From Hypholoma sublateritium FD-334 SS-4 (Eukaryota > Basidiomycota > Agaricomycetes > Agaricales > Strophariaceae), in assembly GCA_000827495.1 (NCBI GenBank), contig KN817518.1:88405-152404 (forward strand): DNA of 64,000 nt. The letters run 5' to 3'. Shown here in pieces: positions 22,471 through 33,882 of the stretch. The position numbers were made by a program, and so were the translations under genes. The notes below the pieces were generated by a model, which saw only the letters and a program-made list of their open reading frames with translations, did not search any database and had not been told where the DNA came from. Each line of letters opens with the position of its first letter. Position 1 is the first letter of the stretch.

Positions 22471-23284
22471 TCACATCTTAGTCTGAAGCTCAGAAGGGAC
22501 CATTTTTATTTGAACCCCAGATGCGACCAAGCGGCGATGGGTGACATTCCAGATCTATAATGAGTGAAATGAGAGGGAATTCATGATTATAAAAGAGTAA
22601 AAACGGCGCACTTCTGTTGACGCTGAATGTGCTCTAGATCCAACTGTAAGAGTAGTGTTCACCAGCCTCAATATGTCGCCTCTATCAATAGACGAATAAT
22701 TAAATACGCAGAAGGGAGAGGGGTGGTAAGAGCTCACAAGGCAGCCGGCGAATGAAAAACAATATTCATGGTCTGAGAAACGCTGATATAGTCGTCTGTA
22801 GAGTTATACATCACAAGTGCATGGAGAGCAAGTGTTGAACACCTGTTACGCAATAGAAATTCGGTATAGACATTAAATATTAATCTTTTAAACAAAATTA
22901 AGCAATCAATTAATTATCTTACATATCTATCAGCGCAGCGGAACAACCACCATGAATACCGTGTCGAATATTCAACATATCTACGACAAAAATCAGCATT
23001 CCAATCTGTAAGGGATATATGTATCGGAAACATCTACCTTTCATGACTTCTAGTTCGACGACAACCCGGCCCTCCAATTTATTGGGTTCTTCTACTTTTC
23101 GCAAGATGGATACTTCTGTGACTTTGAAACGTTTCTGCATGTCTTCGGCGAATATTTTGCCCTTGATTTTGTCAGGTTGTCGGTTGGCAAAGAAAGCCGT
23201 TGTGTTGCTCAGGACACGTTTAATATGGTCCGGGGCGTTCCCAGAAACATGAGATACATCTAGGTCATCCTTCGCTAGAGTCAT
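22471..23284 (-). CDS. Hotdog-fold acyl-CoA thioesterase family protein 2
   Basis: Likely acyl-CoA thioesterase of the PaaI/ACOT13 type. The five-exon model begins MTLAKDDLDVSHVSG at 23284, then DMLNIRHGIHGGCSAALID, CSTLALHALVMYNSTDDY through VSQTMNIVFHSPAA, GDILRLVNTTLTVGSRAHS, and IWNVTHRRLVASGVQIK ending ELQTKM with TGA at 22471-22473. The HGGCSAALID motif retains the aspartate. The length, about 190 residues, is slightly longer than animal ACOT13 because of an N-terminal extension shared by all three copies (DVSHVSGNAPDHIKRVLSN). Substrate cannot be told from sequence. It is 207 bases upstream of copy 1 on the same strand, consistent with tandem duplication. Confidence 0.8.
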
Positions 23285-24518
23285 TGCTCGACGGAATGGA
23301 GATAGGATAATTAGTAGATAGTGATAGACGCCCTGCCTGTCTTGCTCGGGGCTCCACTTCGATGAGAGCAGTCAAAACGTACGACCCGCCCGGCGCCGTT
23401 GTCACGAAGTCAATCAAGCATCACGTGAAGAGCAGATATTTTCTCCAGACTCAGTCGCAGGAAATCGGCTGAAAACGGTGGGTCGATCGAATGGATTGTG
23501 GATTCGGTGCGTGGGATGACGAGGCGGCGGAGATGGCAGATTCGCCTTGGGTTCGCACACACAAAAATACTCAGTCTTCCCGTTTTTTTTGGCTCCCTGA
23601 ACATGAAGCAATACTTGCGTACAATGCAAGACCTGTCATACTGATCATTGAGACCAACATTAGCATAACAAACAAAATTGAGTGATGAGCGAGTCTTACG
23701 TTGATTAGAGCCTTGAAGTCCGGTCGTTTCAAGGTGGAACTGAGGTCCAATGGTCGGGAATGGCTGAATGAGCTGGTCAGGGAGTAACAACTTCTCTGCA
23801 ACAGGTGGTGATTCATCTTTGCTTCAGCCCAGAGATAAAGAAAAGCTGGGAATTTACATCTCAAGATGATATAGTTTATAGCACAAACCTGTTGCGACAA
23901 ATGGGGGGTCGGAACTATCTCAATTCAGTCGGTCCGCAGGGGCAAGCACTGAAAAAGATAATTCCGAGTCTGCGTCGAAACCAAGTCGAAACATGAATGG
24001 TTATTTGGCGACGTCGACGATTTGCTGGCTGGAGTCAAAAGTCATGCAAGCGTTGTGACGAATATTTTTGACATTTGATATATCACGTGAGAATGTTTAA
24101 GGCAGGTCAATTGGCGTAGTGCACTCCAATTAATGCTTTGGCTGCCACCGCTCGCTTTTTCAGTTTTTTTTCCCATAAAATTTCACATCAAACCTGCTTA
24201 TCGGCCAATGAATTACTTATGTGAAATGCAACTTTTCCTCCTTAAGATTGCCTTAAGATCAACTCAAGGCAAAATATTAAATACTATAAGTTAGACTTGA
24301 AAGTTGAACTAGACTTGAACAATAGGATATGATTGTACAAATCATCTAGGGGTACTAATGGTTATACAGTTAAAATACAAAGACTGATCCAAAGTAAATA
24401 CAAAGCTAAACCAATAAAAAAGGTATCAATATATGTATAGATGTGAATTATACCGCGCTTCCAGATCTTCAAGAAACTAGTTCTGGTCCACTGAGGCAAA
24501 TAACCTGCTGGAACAGCG
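23285..24518. other. AT-rich intergenic region with one weak ORF
   Basis: Apart from a weak two-exon ORF at 23414-23816, nothing coding is seen. The part from about 24050 to 24430 is markedly AT-rich, with short direct repeats such as ctagacttgaa near 24290-24320. Confidence 0.4.
23414..23816 (-). CDS. Possible small two-exon gene, unrecognised
   Basis: A weak candidate. MNHHLLQRSCYSLTSSF from 23816 joins, through a GTAAGA..ACAG intron, to VLHCTQVLLHVQGAKKNG and runs to RFPATESGENICSSRDA before TGA at 23414. The frame is kept, giving about 110 residues. The N-terminus is Ser/Arg-rich and could be a mitochondrial presequence, but no family is recognised. It lies just upstream of thioesterase 2, in whose promoter it would sit. 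It may be chance. Confidence 0.25.
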
Positions 24519-26692
24519 TCATGAATCGACGGACATGGCTACTTCATCGTCGTCGTCGTACACTTCCTCAGCGATGTCGTCATCTCCGTACCCCGATTCC
24601 AGAGTCCCAGTGCCACCCTGCTCCATGACCCCCGCCAGATCGTAATATGTCCCATTACTTTCTCTCGCATACCCATGTAAAACTTCCGTGCGTGAATTGA
24701 TCTGCGCGTCGATAATAATTCCTATCTCCTCCCAAGCCGTATTTTGGAAGAATCGCCGCTTGATCGAACCCTTCGTCGGCACAGCGCCAAAGTCATAGTG
24801 TCCAAATCCATGCTCTTGTATGGGTATTTCGTAGTACTTTCCGGTGACGATACTCATCCGTTTTCGCTCTATAGCTGATGTGTAGGGGAAATTTGAGTGT
24901 TGTTTATTTATCCGTGAGACCGACGATGAGCGGTATGGGGTGCGTCGCCAGTGATTCGCAGTCGATGTAGAGGCGCCGCTGTCCGACGAATCAAACTCTT
25001 CGGAATCGACAGTAGATTCCGAGTCCTGTAGGTTGTATAGGTATCTTGCGTGCTCTAGATTTGAAGATCAAAGAAAAGAAAATGCATGGATGTGTTCGCA
25101 CTGACGGGCTAGTCTATCGTCCAGTTCATCTCGTCCTTCGTCTCCGTCTTTTCCGAATCCTAGATGTTCTCCAATACTTTCCCTTGGAACATCATGCATC
25201 TGCACAGAAGGAGGCCCTTTCAATTGTTGTAGCTGCTCCAAGGCAGCTTCCCTTTGAAGGTGCAAAATACGTGAGATATTATTTTAAAGGCAAGATGATA
25301 GTAACTCACCGAATCTGGTTCAGTGAACCATCCTTCACATTCATGTCTTCCATATTGTTTTCAGGAACTTCTAGCCTGTATGTTGGTCCAAACCATTCGA
25401 AATACTGACTCCATGGTAGGTTCAGGTCGATATCGTTTTCTATCCCGAGTGCACATGCCGTTTCATACGTCCATGTTTTAGCAACATTCTTCACGGTATA
25501 ACCGCCCCCTCCGAGGAGAATCAATGGAACATTGGAGTCACGCAGGAACTGCACACAATGTGCATGTCCTTGCATTGATAGGTTTAGGCATCCCAGTTTG
25601 TCTCCTGCCAGTGAATCTGCCCCGCATTGCAGTACCACGGCAGAGGGCCTAAAAACGTCGAGAATGCGAGCGATGACTGGGTCAAATACACTCTTGAAAG
25701 CCTCGTCCGTGATGCCGTCCTTCAAAGGAACATTCACTGAATATCCTTTCCCTTTTCCAGATCCTGTATCTTCTTGTGTACCGGTCCCGGGGAAGAATTC
25801 TCCGAATTTGTGGAAGCTGCATGTCATGACCCGATCGGTCGTGTAAAATGCTTCTTCTACTCCATCACCGTGGTGGCAGTCGATATCAATGTAAAGGACC
25901 CGTGGATATGTGCGCAGCATTTCCAGGATGCCGAGCACAATATCGTTGATATAGCAGAACCCTGCTGCCTCGCGTTTTTTTGCGTGGTGCAAACCTCCTG
26001 CCCAGTTTATTGCTATATCTGCGGCTCCACAGGCCAGTCGTTGGGCAGCGCCTGCAAATGTCATGAATGACCCTTCAGCCACAAGATTAAACGTCGCTCA
26101 CATATAGATCCTCCGGCGGATATTGAGCAGAACTCGAACACCCCTTCGAACGGCGGGTTATCATCTCCGACCAAAACTGTTTGCGTAGTATATCAGAATA
26201 GTCTATTGACGGATATCAAACGAGAAAGAAATGCGGAAAGATAAGATTCATCCGACGAAGAGGAAATTGACTTGAGATATTCAGGAGAACTCGTAGAGAC
26301 GAGAATGGGCAGGCTTACATCTCGATCTCTGGTATGACATCTTCTCAACGGTCTCGGGAGTAACATTCTCAAGGAAATGAATGTATTCGTCCGTGTGGAA
26401 CGCGGTCATATCCCTCGCACTCGCGCGTTTTGGCCTCTGTATACGAGATCACATTTTGCACGCTCGGATCTAGGATGAGGAACTTACCAGAACGTGCATC
26501 TTGTCAAGCATACCATAGGCAGTTGCTAGCTCATGTGTGATTCGCATCCTATGAGGTTTCATGAGGTGGCCCAGGCCATACGTGTATGCACCGACATCCG
26601 CTATCGCGTCGCGTCAGATTAACCCATAGCGCAACAGGAGATCCATAAAGGTGCGAACAATCATAGTAGTAGGCAACTTTGCGCCTCGACAT
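24519..26692 (-). CDS. Class I histone deacetylase, RPD3/HDAC1 type, copy B
   Basis: Second zinc-dependent class I deacetylase of the window. The ATG at 26692 begins [11 protein letters not shown]; the first intron falls at the same codon and phase as in copy A. The exons continue with [44 protein letters not shown] and [17 protein letters not shown]. The core is intact: [24 protein letters not shown] and [14 protein letters not shown]. Differences from copy A: no intron at FDPVIARIL, an extra intron after DGSLNQI, a GAD instead of GSD motif, and a shorter tail with several stretches alike ([18 protein letters not shown], ending VAMSVDS). Codon use is more AT-rich than in copy A. The conserved start, tail and introns show a true paralog, not a pseudogene; both could be active. 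Confidence 0.92.
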
Positions 26693-27256
26693 CGCGAGTC
26701 GCGGAATTTATCCAAGATGATTAGGAGTGACCGCCACTTTTGAGTAGTTATCAAGGCAGAGACACGTTGGAAACACGTTCGAGAGAACGCAGGAAGATGC
26801 TGGGGGAGTGCGGAGAAAAAATCGAATCGGCTGTGGTTGGCAAAGGCACCGATGTGGGAAGATTAAATGCACACAGTGAAATCATGGCTGTGCAAAGAAG
26901 CGCGACCCTGAATAGACAATTGGAAATGGACCAGGAGCATTGTGTGCGTGCAAGTGAAGATAGTGGGAAGGAGTGAGGGGTTGGCTGAGAGTTTCAAGGG
27001 ATATGTATTTGATTTTTACATTTATTTAATTTAAATCTTTATTAGCTTAGGCCGATCAAGTGAGTGAGGATCAACTCCAGGCGACGCGATGAACTCTGCA
27101 CATACTTCACTGGAAAAAAAAGAAAAAGAGCAGCAGTTACATTCTGGCAAAGCAAGCGATCATCTATGGCGGTTAGATGTATCAGAATGATCGATCTGTT
27201 CTGCGCCAACACCTGGACAATGAGGGTGGGGTAACTACTAATAGGAAGCTCATCTA
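26693..27256. other. Intergenic region, HDAC-B promoter / MCD4 3' end
   Basis: About 560 bases with no supported gene. The 78-codon open frame at 26740 on the plus strand lacks motifs. AT-rich near 27000-27050. Confidence 0.45.
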
Positions 27257-30200
27257 CTATTGGATTTTACGTGGCGGTACTAACGGGCGGTGAGCCAGCA
27301 CATCAACCATCAAGTATTCGCCTGCGGCGCAGATACCTGCTGACCAAAGTAGTAGAAGCGACGCAATGCAAAAGAAGGTGATTGATTGGCCGATTTCTAA
27401 CCATGAGCCAGTATCTTGCACATTGTAAAAGAAGCTGAGCGTCATTCCTATGACAGCAATACATAAGCTTCCCGTGAGTCTGGATGGGGGCGCGACACAC
27501 CATCGGTCAACGTCAAGGCCACGAGCAGCAGCGAGAAGGGTGGTAGTCCGAGAGCATCGTTGAGTAACGCAAAGGTGACCGAGAGCATAATGTACGGAGC
27601 AACAATTTTGAAGACCTAATGATGGGTAGAATCGTCGCACAACGCTTCTTTCAGATGAACAAATAACAGAGACTCACCAATAAGGTCGACATATAAAACG
27701 GGTTAAATATGGGTATTAAACGATACACAGGTGCAAGATAGAACGATCTAAAATGAAGGGGCGTCACTATTCAAGCTCGGTATTTGAACGAAGAGACCTA
27801 CGATATCGATGCCACACTGCAGGACAGAATAAATGAGTGCCTAATACCCAATTTTAAATATAGCAATCACGTACTTTCCAGTCCCAAAGAATCCGACTTG
27901 GACGAAAAACAAAAAGAATAGAGCTATCCGCAGATCGTCCATTTGTAAGTTGTATGCAGTAGCCTGACCTAGCTTCCTATCTTTTATCGCCGTAGATTTA
28001 CCCGAGCGTTTGCCAATATCCCCCGAAGAACGCAATAAACTCTCGATTTGTACCCAAGCCATCAAGGCGATCGAATACGAGACAAAAAACAGGCCTTCGA
28101 CGCTGATAGAAAGAATGACGAAACAGGGTCCAAACCCTAGGAAGTACATTAAGATCTTCGAATGCTTGTCATGCACGCCGCTCTTGGAGACAAATGGCAA
28201 GATTGACGAAATGACTGAGAAATTGAGCGGTCAGACGTGATACCTGAGAATTAGCAAACAGAAAAAGAAGTACTGAGCACAATCCAGCCACTCCACTGGT
28301 TCAAAGTCGGGAGTCCTTGTTTCGCCTGGAGGCTGAGGACGGATGACGTTGTGATTGCCATTGTGGCAATGATAAAGAAGCCCTACATTGAATATTAACA
28401 AATGCTCCGATGAGTGAAGACGAGTAAGACTTCACCTGTACAGTAAAAAGGGGGACAACAGACGATCGTTGTACAGGCCCATTTGCTTGTACGACGTATA
28501 GAGCCCCAAAGTATCCGGTTAACAGGATAGCGATTCCGCCGATTATACTTGAAAACCGTAGGGTCTGAGTTTCACGTAAACTCCAGAAGGATCGTGCAAA
28601 CTTACATTGTCAGCAGGCTCTCGGTCTTATCAACTGGAAGTAGGGGAAAGATAGCAGTTGCTATACATGACAAAATCCATAGTCCCACAATTGATGAGTT
28701 TTGCGGGGAAGATTCTCTCTTCCAGGAGAGGGGCCAGACTAGACCTATGAGCAAAAATCCTATGCTCCAGATCGATCTATGAGTATAACCAGCCTGAGAT
28801 ATGAATAAATGAGCCAATTTAAGATAGATCAAAGAGCGAAGGTACACACCACCATGCCCAACAGTGCCGCGACGACCATCGCGCACCTGGTTATATATCC
28901 AATAAATTCCGCAGCAGATATTTTTCTTGGATTGGATTGCAGAAATGTAGATACCTGTACGAGAAATTGCTGCCAGAAGAAACAGGGGAACGCTATGTAT
29001 ACGTAGAAGCTCCATGGTGACTTCTGTAGAGCAAACAAAGCCCAGAAGCCCATCATAATGAGCCAGCTGCCGATTGTAACAATTACTTTCACAGAGGATT
29101 TTCTGTCTTGCACGGACAACTTCGCGTCCAGAGGTCGGAAAATGTACAAAGACGCATATGCTGCCCAACCCAGATATGCGGCAGTCACGAAACCTCGGAT
29201 AAGGAAACGGTCGTATGTCTGAATGTAATGTAGACCTTTCAGACTTTCTTGGATTAACAGTGACGATAGAAGACGAGAGTCGTCCCAGTGCTCTTCTGCA
29301 ATTAGTTTTTCAATCGCAAGGATGTGAGATGTATTTTCTGTCGTGATAACGTCAGCCAAAGGCTTGTACGGGGTGTAGAAGAGAGAATGCTTCTGCTTCA
29401 GAGCTGCGACATGCGACGAAAAATTAGACACACCCTTGCATGAGGCATGAAAGGCATACCATGTTTCACCCTGTATTGTTCCAAGATAACTTTGGCATTG
29501 ACCAAAGCTGCTCGGGCAGGCCCTTCCGCCCCGTTCGTGGAATCGAGGATGCCGGGCAGTGATGGATCTACATCAGGTAAAACGCCAACCGAGTTTACAG
29601 GCCAATTAATTCCAATGAGGGCCGCCATGAGAGACGCGATATCAGCCTGTTCGACGTCGCGACGAAATAGACTGCTCAAGCGCCAGGGCTCCGAGTATTC
29701 ATCGTGAGATGAAGGTTTACTGTCCGGTAAAGGCCCTCGGATACCACTTCCCCAAGCTATCAGAGGTGTTCTAGTGTTATCTGGGTCTAAAGGAGGCAGG
29801 TCATCAGATTAGGTGGCTCAACAGTCATAGATAAAACACTCACGACCATCCCCATGATTTCCAATAGTCGACATGCCGTGATCAGCAGTAAATATGAAAC
29901 TTGTGGAATTATCTTGGTAAAATTCATTTACTATCTTCTCTGTTTCGTGGACGATATCGTCCACTACTTGAATATTACGCATGTATTCCTGTATTTTGTT
30001 TAATCGTTTTCTCCGCGGCAAATGCTGCAAACGCACTTTTGAATGAGGCCGATATGAGTGACCCGTAGTATCAAGGCCAAGGAGATGGAGAAAAAACACG
30101 ACTTTATTGTCACGAAGTTGGCTAGCTAGATGTAGGTCGCTGGTTGCATTGTTGAAGAGGGTCTTGAGCTGGTCTAATACCCAGACGTCGAGAGTTGTAG

Positions 30201-31056
30201 CATCTAGGTACTTGGTTAGTACAGAGAATTTACAGGGTTAGATACGAGCTTACCTTTTGTGAAGTCCTCTTCGTCTTCGTCATAGCTCCATGTTCTGACC
30301 TTTCCAGGCGTCGCACCTTTCGCGAACATAGGCAAGATATCAGGAGACCCAAAAGAAAAGGTTGTGCTTGATTGATTAAACACCGAGTCAAAGTCAACCT
30401 GGAAGACGTTCAATATTCTTTACAAGCGATAAAAATCAGGCTATTACTCACCGGATTGGTTTTCCATCCCTTCCAGGTTCACCCAACCGACAACGTCAGC
30501 GAACGTCTCGCAGATATCGGCCATATTCCTGTACCTTAGTGACCGCAGATACGTCTTCATACATCCCCCCTATTCCAATAATTAATTAAGCCACAGATTG
30601 CATGCAGTGGACGTACCTATAATAGCAACGTGGCCAGGCCTGCTCTCCGTTGGCACTCGCGTATGCGAGATTCCAAAGGCGCCTCGCTCTTCCACAATAG
30701 CTCTTAGGTTCGGAGCGACATATTCCGGAGCCCCTTCAATGTTTGGAAACGCGTTGGTAGAGAATAGTAGATCGGCACGAAGTCCGTCACCTGAAAGTGG
30801 GCGAACACTGCAGTTTAGTCAACAAGTATCGCACAAACATGAACTAGAACGCGCCCACTATGAGAACAAGACGCTTCGCAAGAGCACTATCTGGCTCCTG
30901 CGACCCATATCTGTTCATGCCATGGACAACCGGGCTGGTGAAGTAGCAATCGAATACAGAGCCAATGTAGGTAAGGTGAAATACAAGTCCGATGAGCAGT
31001 AATTTCGAAACATTATATCGCGTTAGTGAACGCGTTTTGGAGAGATCGGTGGCCAT
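27257..31056 (-). CDS. MCD4: GPI ethanolamine phosphate transferase 1 (MCD4/PIG-N)
   Basis: Endoplasmic-reticulum enzyme that adds ethanolamine phosphate to the first mannose of GPI anchor precursors, needed for GPI-protein export and cell-wall assembly. The ATG at 31056 begins [15 protein letters not shown], followed by a membrane anchor ([15 protein letters not shown]). The luminal catalytic domain of alkaline-phosphatase type shows [23 protein letters not shown] with the presumed Thr nucleophile, [32 protein letters not shown] and [16 protein letters not shown] with metal ligands. [22 protein letters not shown] is the MCD4/PIG-N-specific region. The C-terminal half is a string of hydrophobic segments ending in [18 protein letters not shown]. 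More than ten introns; about 1,000 residues. MCD4 is preferred over GPI7/GPI13 because of the [14 protein letters not shown] block. Confidence 0.9.
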
Positions 31057-31574
31057 TAGCTGGAGGATATGAAGGTCTTCAATGCATGGCAATGTGTAAT
31101 TGTGGATGTAGCGTCTTGTTAGCGTTCAAGAATCAAGACGGCGTGTGCAGAGTTGTGACATCTGTATACGTCAGTTTGGCCCCGAATCAGCGCTTTCGGC
31201 ACAAATACGTGGACCACAGCTTGACCACAGCCATAAGTCGACTCTGGTTCCAGCCGCCGAATCGACTAGTGACCTCCTCACCGATGTAGTGCCCTAAGAA
31301 TGGTGGCGCTTGAATAGTCCGCCAAATTACTAGAAGTCGCGGAGGCAGTGAAGAAGCTCGGGAGTACCTGTCAAGCTATCCGAGTGACCAGTGCACCTGC
31401 TTGTTCGCCGTTCGTCCCGAACTGCTCAAACATTATTTCGATCATGTACATTACGCACAATTTATTCGTCGTGAGTTATACACATTTTTACAATACTAAA
31501 CTTTTCCTCTATACGTATAAGAACTTTAAATACAATATCTATTGAAAAAGATCCAAATGTTCGCAAGTGTCCTT
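31057..31574. other. Intergenic region, MCD4 promoter / AlkB-like 3' end
   Basis: About 520 bases, AT-rich from 31440 to 31570; no gene seen. Confidence 0.45.
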
Positions 31575-32588
31575 TCAAGCCCTAGGTTCGCCCACAACGT
31601 CTGCCCCAGGCAGCAACCATCTAAAAGTGATACTTATGCGAGTTGTACGGTCGATCCAAGACCCTCCAGAGGACGCTGAAGACTCAGATTCCACGAAATC
31701 TCTAGTTTTCTTGTCAATTCCATGGGTCCAGCCGTACCGCGCATCTTCGGATAGAACAATCATGCTCCTCTCCGGGAGGTACACATCCCATCTGCGCTGT
31801 GCATTTCCTCCATCCGGCTTACATTCTACCTTGTCGAACCGCATCACGCATCCGCTGGAAAAGCTGACGCCAACAATGCCATCCCCGTACCGACCAAGGA
31901 GATCGACGTGCGGCGTTATTCCCTCCCCTGACTGGTAGAGGTTGATAATCGCCTGTCGAGCCTGCGTAGGCTCCGCAGGAAATAGCAGCTTGTACGTTTC
32001 CGGGGGTACAGCAGGCCGGAGAAGCGCAGACATTCTGTCGAGCAGATCTAGCAATATTTGAGGTAGACCCGACGCTGAAGTGAGCGACGGATCGCATGTT
32101 GAGAATCGCCCGAATAGCATGACTTGATTGTCTTGCGGTGTAAGGAAGTACGTCTTCATACAAAATGCGACGACTTCGTCGGCAACCCCTTGCGGTAGAA
32201 GAACCGTGGGGTCGAAGAACAGGCCGACTACTGGGGGCACTGTCCGGAGTGCGAGGACAGTTTCGTCCTCAATCGAGGTTAGGGAGAGTTCCTCGGTGGT
32301 ATCATCGAAAAGGGAATCTAGACTACCAGTGGAAGAAAATGAGGAGCTTGCAGAGGACCTTTCCGGACTTTCCAGGCCGGAGTTCAAAGGTGTCGTGGGG
32401 ATAACGATGCGTAAAAGTTTTGGTTTTTTAGTACAGAGCGAAGCCACAGGAATGCCTGATTGAAGGACCGGTTCTTTAGATGGACTTCTCTTGCGTTTGA
32501 GATGAGGACTGTGCGTGCTTATGTCGAGGGGGAGTAATACAGGGGTATGATTCGTGGAATTACTAGGGTTTGGCCATGGGTTTTCCAA
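31575..32588 (-). CDS. AlkB-like 2-oxoglutarate/Fe(II) dioxygenase
   Basis: Probable nucleic-acid or protein demethylase of the AlkB family. The C-terminal two-thirds contains the double-stranded beta-helix: VVGLFFDPTVLLPQGVADEV, INLYQSGEGITPHVDLLGR with the HxD iron ligands, GVSFSSGCVMRF, SEDARYGWTHGI with the third iron histidine, and RTTRISITFRWL with the arginines that bind 2-oxoglutarate. The N-terminal 130 residues are Ser/Pro-rich and probably disordered. The reading frame is uninterrupted to 31575 (stop) and begins after an in-frame TGA about 24 bases before 32588. No ATG precedes the domain: the first codon of this span is TTG, and the first internal Met lies inside the fold. The true start is therefore probably on an upstream exon I could not define. 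It is divergent from thioesterase 3. Confidence 0.78.
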   Translation of the reverse strand: MENPWPNPSNSTNHTPVLLPLDISTHSPHLKRKRSPSKEPVLQSGIPVASLCTKKPKLLRIVIPTTPLNSGLESPERSSASSSFSSTGSLDSLFDDTTEELSLTSIEDETVLALRTVPPVVGLFFDPTVLLPQGVADEVVAFCMKTYFLTPQDNQVMLFGRFSTCDPSLTSASGLPQILLDLLDRMSALLRPAVPPETYKLLFPAEPTQARQAIINLYQSGEGITPHVDLLGRYGDGIVGVSFSSGCVMRFDKVECKPDGGNAQRRWDVYLPERSMIVLSEDARYGWTHGIDKKTRDFVESESSASSGGSWIDRTTRISITFRWLLPGADVVGEPRA

Positions 32589-32946
32589 GTAAGTCTCTCT
32601 GTGGTATCAGAGGCTCACCAAGACATTGGGTATATGTATCCAAGAATTAGCACGTCGAGGAGAATCGAGGGCAGGAAGTGAGCAAGAAGAGAGGTATGTT
32701 TAAATTCAAGCTGCCACCGCAAGATGCGATGAGCCCGGGTTGCCAATGTGGGAGATCTTCGCATGAACCTCTAGATAAGATTAGATGTCGGGACTCCGGC
32801 GTGGGATCCTGAATAGCCGGAGCATCCTCCCAGCGTCATCAGGCGAGATGCACCGTTGAACATGAATATCACACCGTAGACGTGAATGGACTGCTAGAAT
32901 TTGTGCACCTCTGTATACCTTAATACCCATTCCGCAAACGCATACC
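32589..32946. promoter_or_regulatory. Divergent promoter region, AlkB-like gene / thioesterase 3
   Basis: A 358-base gap between head-to-head genes; it may also contain the missing first exon of the AlkB-like gene. No TATA motif is convincing. Confidence 0.35.
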
Positions 32947-33772
32947 ATGGCTCATTCCACTGACACAACCGACGAAGTGTTCGACATTTCCCACATCGCC
33001 GGCAATGCCTCGGACGACTTGAAGCGCCTCATCGGCGATCCAGGCTCCTTTTTCTCCAGTCGTCGGCCTCAGTCTTTCGAAGGACCCATATTTGCGGAAT
33101 CTATACAGAGGCGCCTGAGGTGTACCGAGATATCCATCAACAAGAAAGCGGAGGAGGAGAGGAAGTTGGAGGCGCGCTATGTGATCGAGACTGAAGTTGC
33201 CGAAGGTATGCGAGCCTTCTGAAGGGGCGCGTCACCGCGTGTAATATGCAGAGTTTGGTATTGACCACACAATTTGTGATAATAGACATGTTGAACGGTG
33301 GCGGAAACATTCATGGTGGATGTTCAGCCTTCTTGGTTGATATGTGAGTATCCAATCCCCCGTCAACGGTTGTCCCCGCCCGCCTGACGCTTGAAATACT
33401 TAGATGTTCCTCCCTTGCTCTCTTTGCTCTCGGAAGCGAGGATAAAGGTGATGTTCGAGTAAGTGTCTCTCAATCTCTCAATATAGTATACCACTCCCCT
33501 GCACAATTGTACGTCTTTTTCCTCGTACCATTCCTGCTCGAGGGACTGAAACTCATTTCTTGAAAGAGGGGACAAATTGCGCATAGTCAATACTACCCTC
33601 ACCCTCGGAACTCGAGCTCAATCTGTGAGAACAGAGGTAACGCATCACAGTATGTCAAAGCACCGCTCCATTAAAGTATATTCTCCAGATTTGGAACGCG
33701 ACGCATCACCGCCTTGTGGTATCAGGCACCCATATCAAGATGGCCGCGTCAACCCCCAAACCGAATCTATGA
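32947..33772 (+). CDS. Hotdog-fold acyl-CoA thioesterase family protein 3
   Basis: Third paralog of the PaaI/ACOT13-like family. Exons 32947-33205, 33286-33343, 33404-33508, 33567-33636 and 33689-33772 join in phase and give 191 residues. Segments: MAHSTDTTDEVFDISH, the N-terminal extension shared with the other copies (IAGNASDDLKRLI), NIHGGCSAFLVD with the general-base Asp, CSSLALFALGSEDKGD leading to VSQSLNIVYHSPAQ, GDKLRIVNTTLTLGTRAQS, and IWNATHHRLVVSGTHIK ending TPKPNL. All intron positions agree with copies 1 and 2, so the three arose from one spliced ancestor. It is 110 bases from the 3' end of the convergent DnaJC28-like gene. Confidence 0.82.
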
Positions 33773-33882
33773 TTCAGGGGTTTCAACCCAGTCGCTTTTT
33801 AGAATCCTCTAAAGCTGTAGCAACTAACGATACAGTTATAATGTATATTTTATATGAAGTACATACCATCGCGAAGAGTTGC

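Noticed and set aside
23571..23900. Hydrophobic minus-strand frame as a small membrane protein
   Set aside because: The hydrophobic part lies in the probable intron of the weak ORF; better explained as read-through of an intron.
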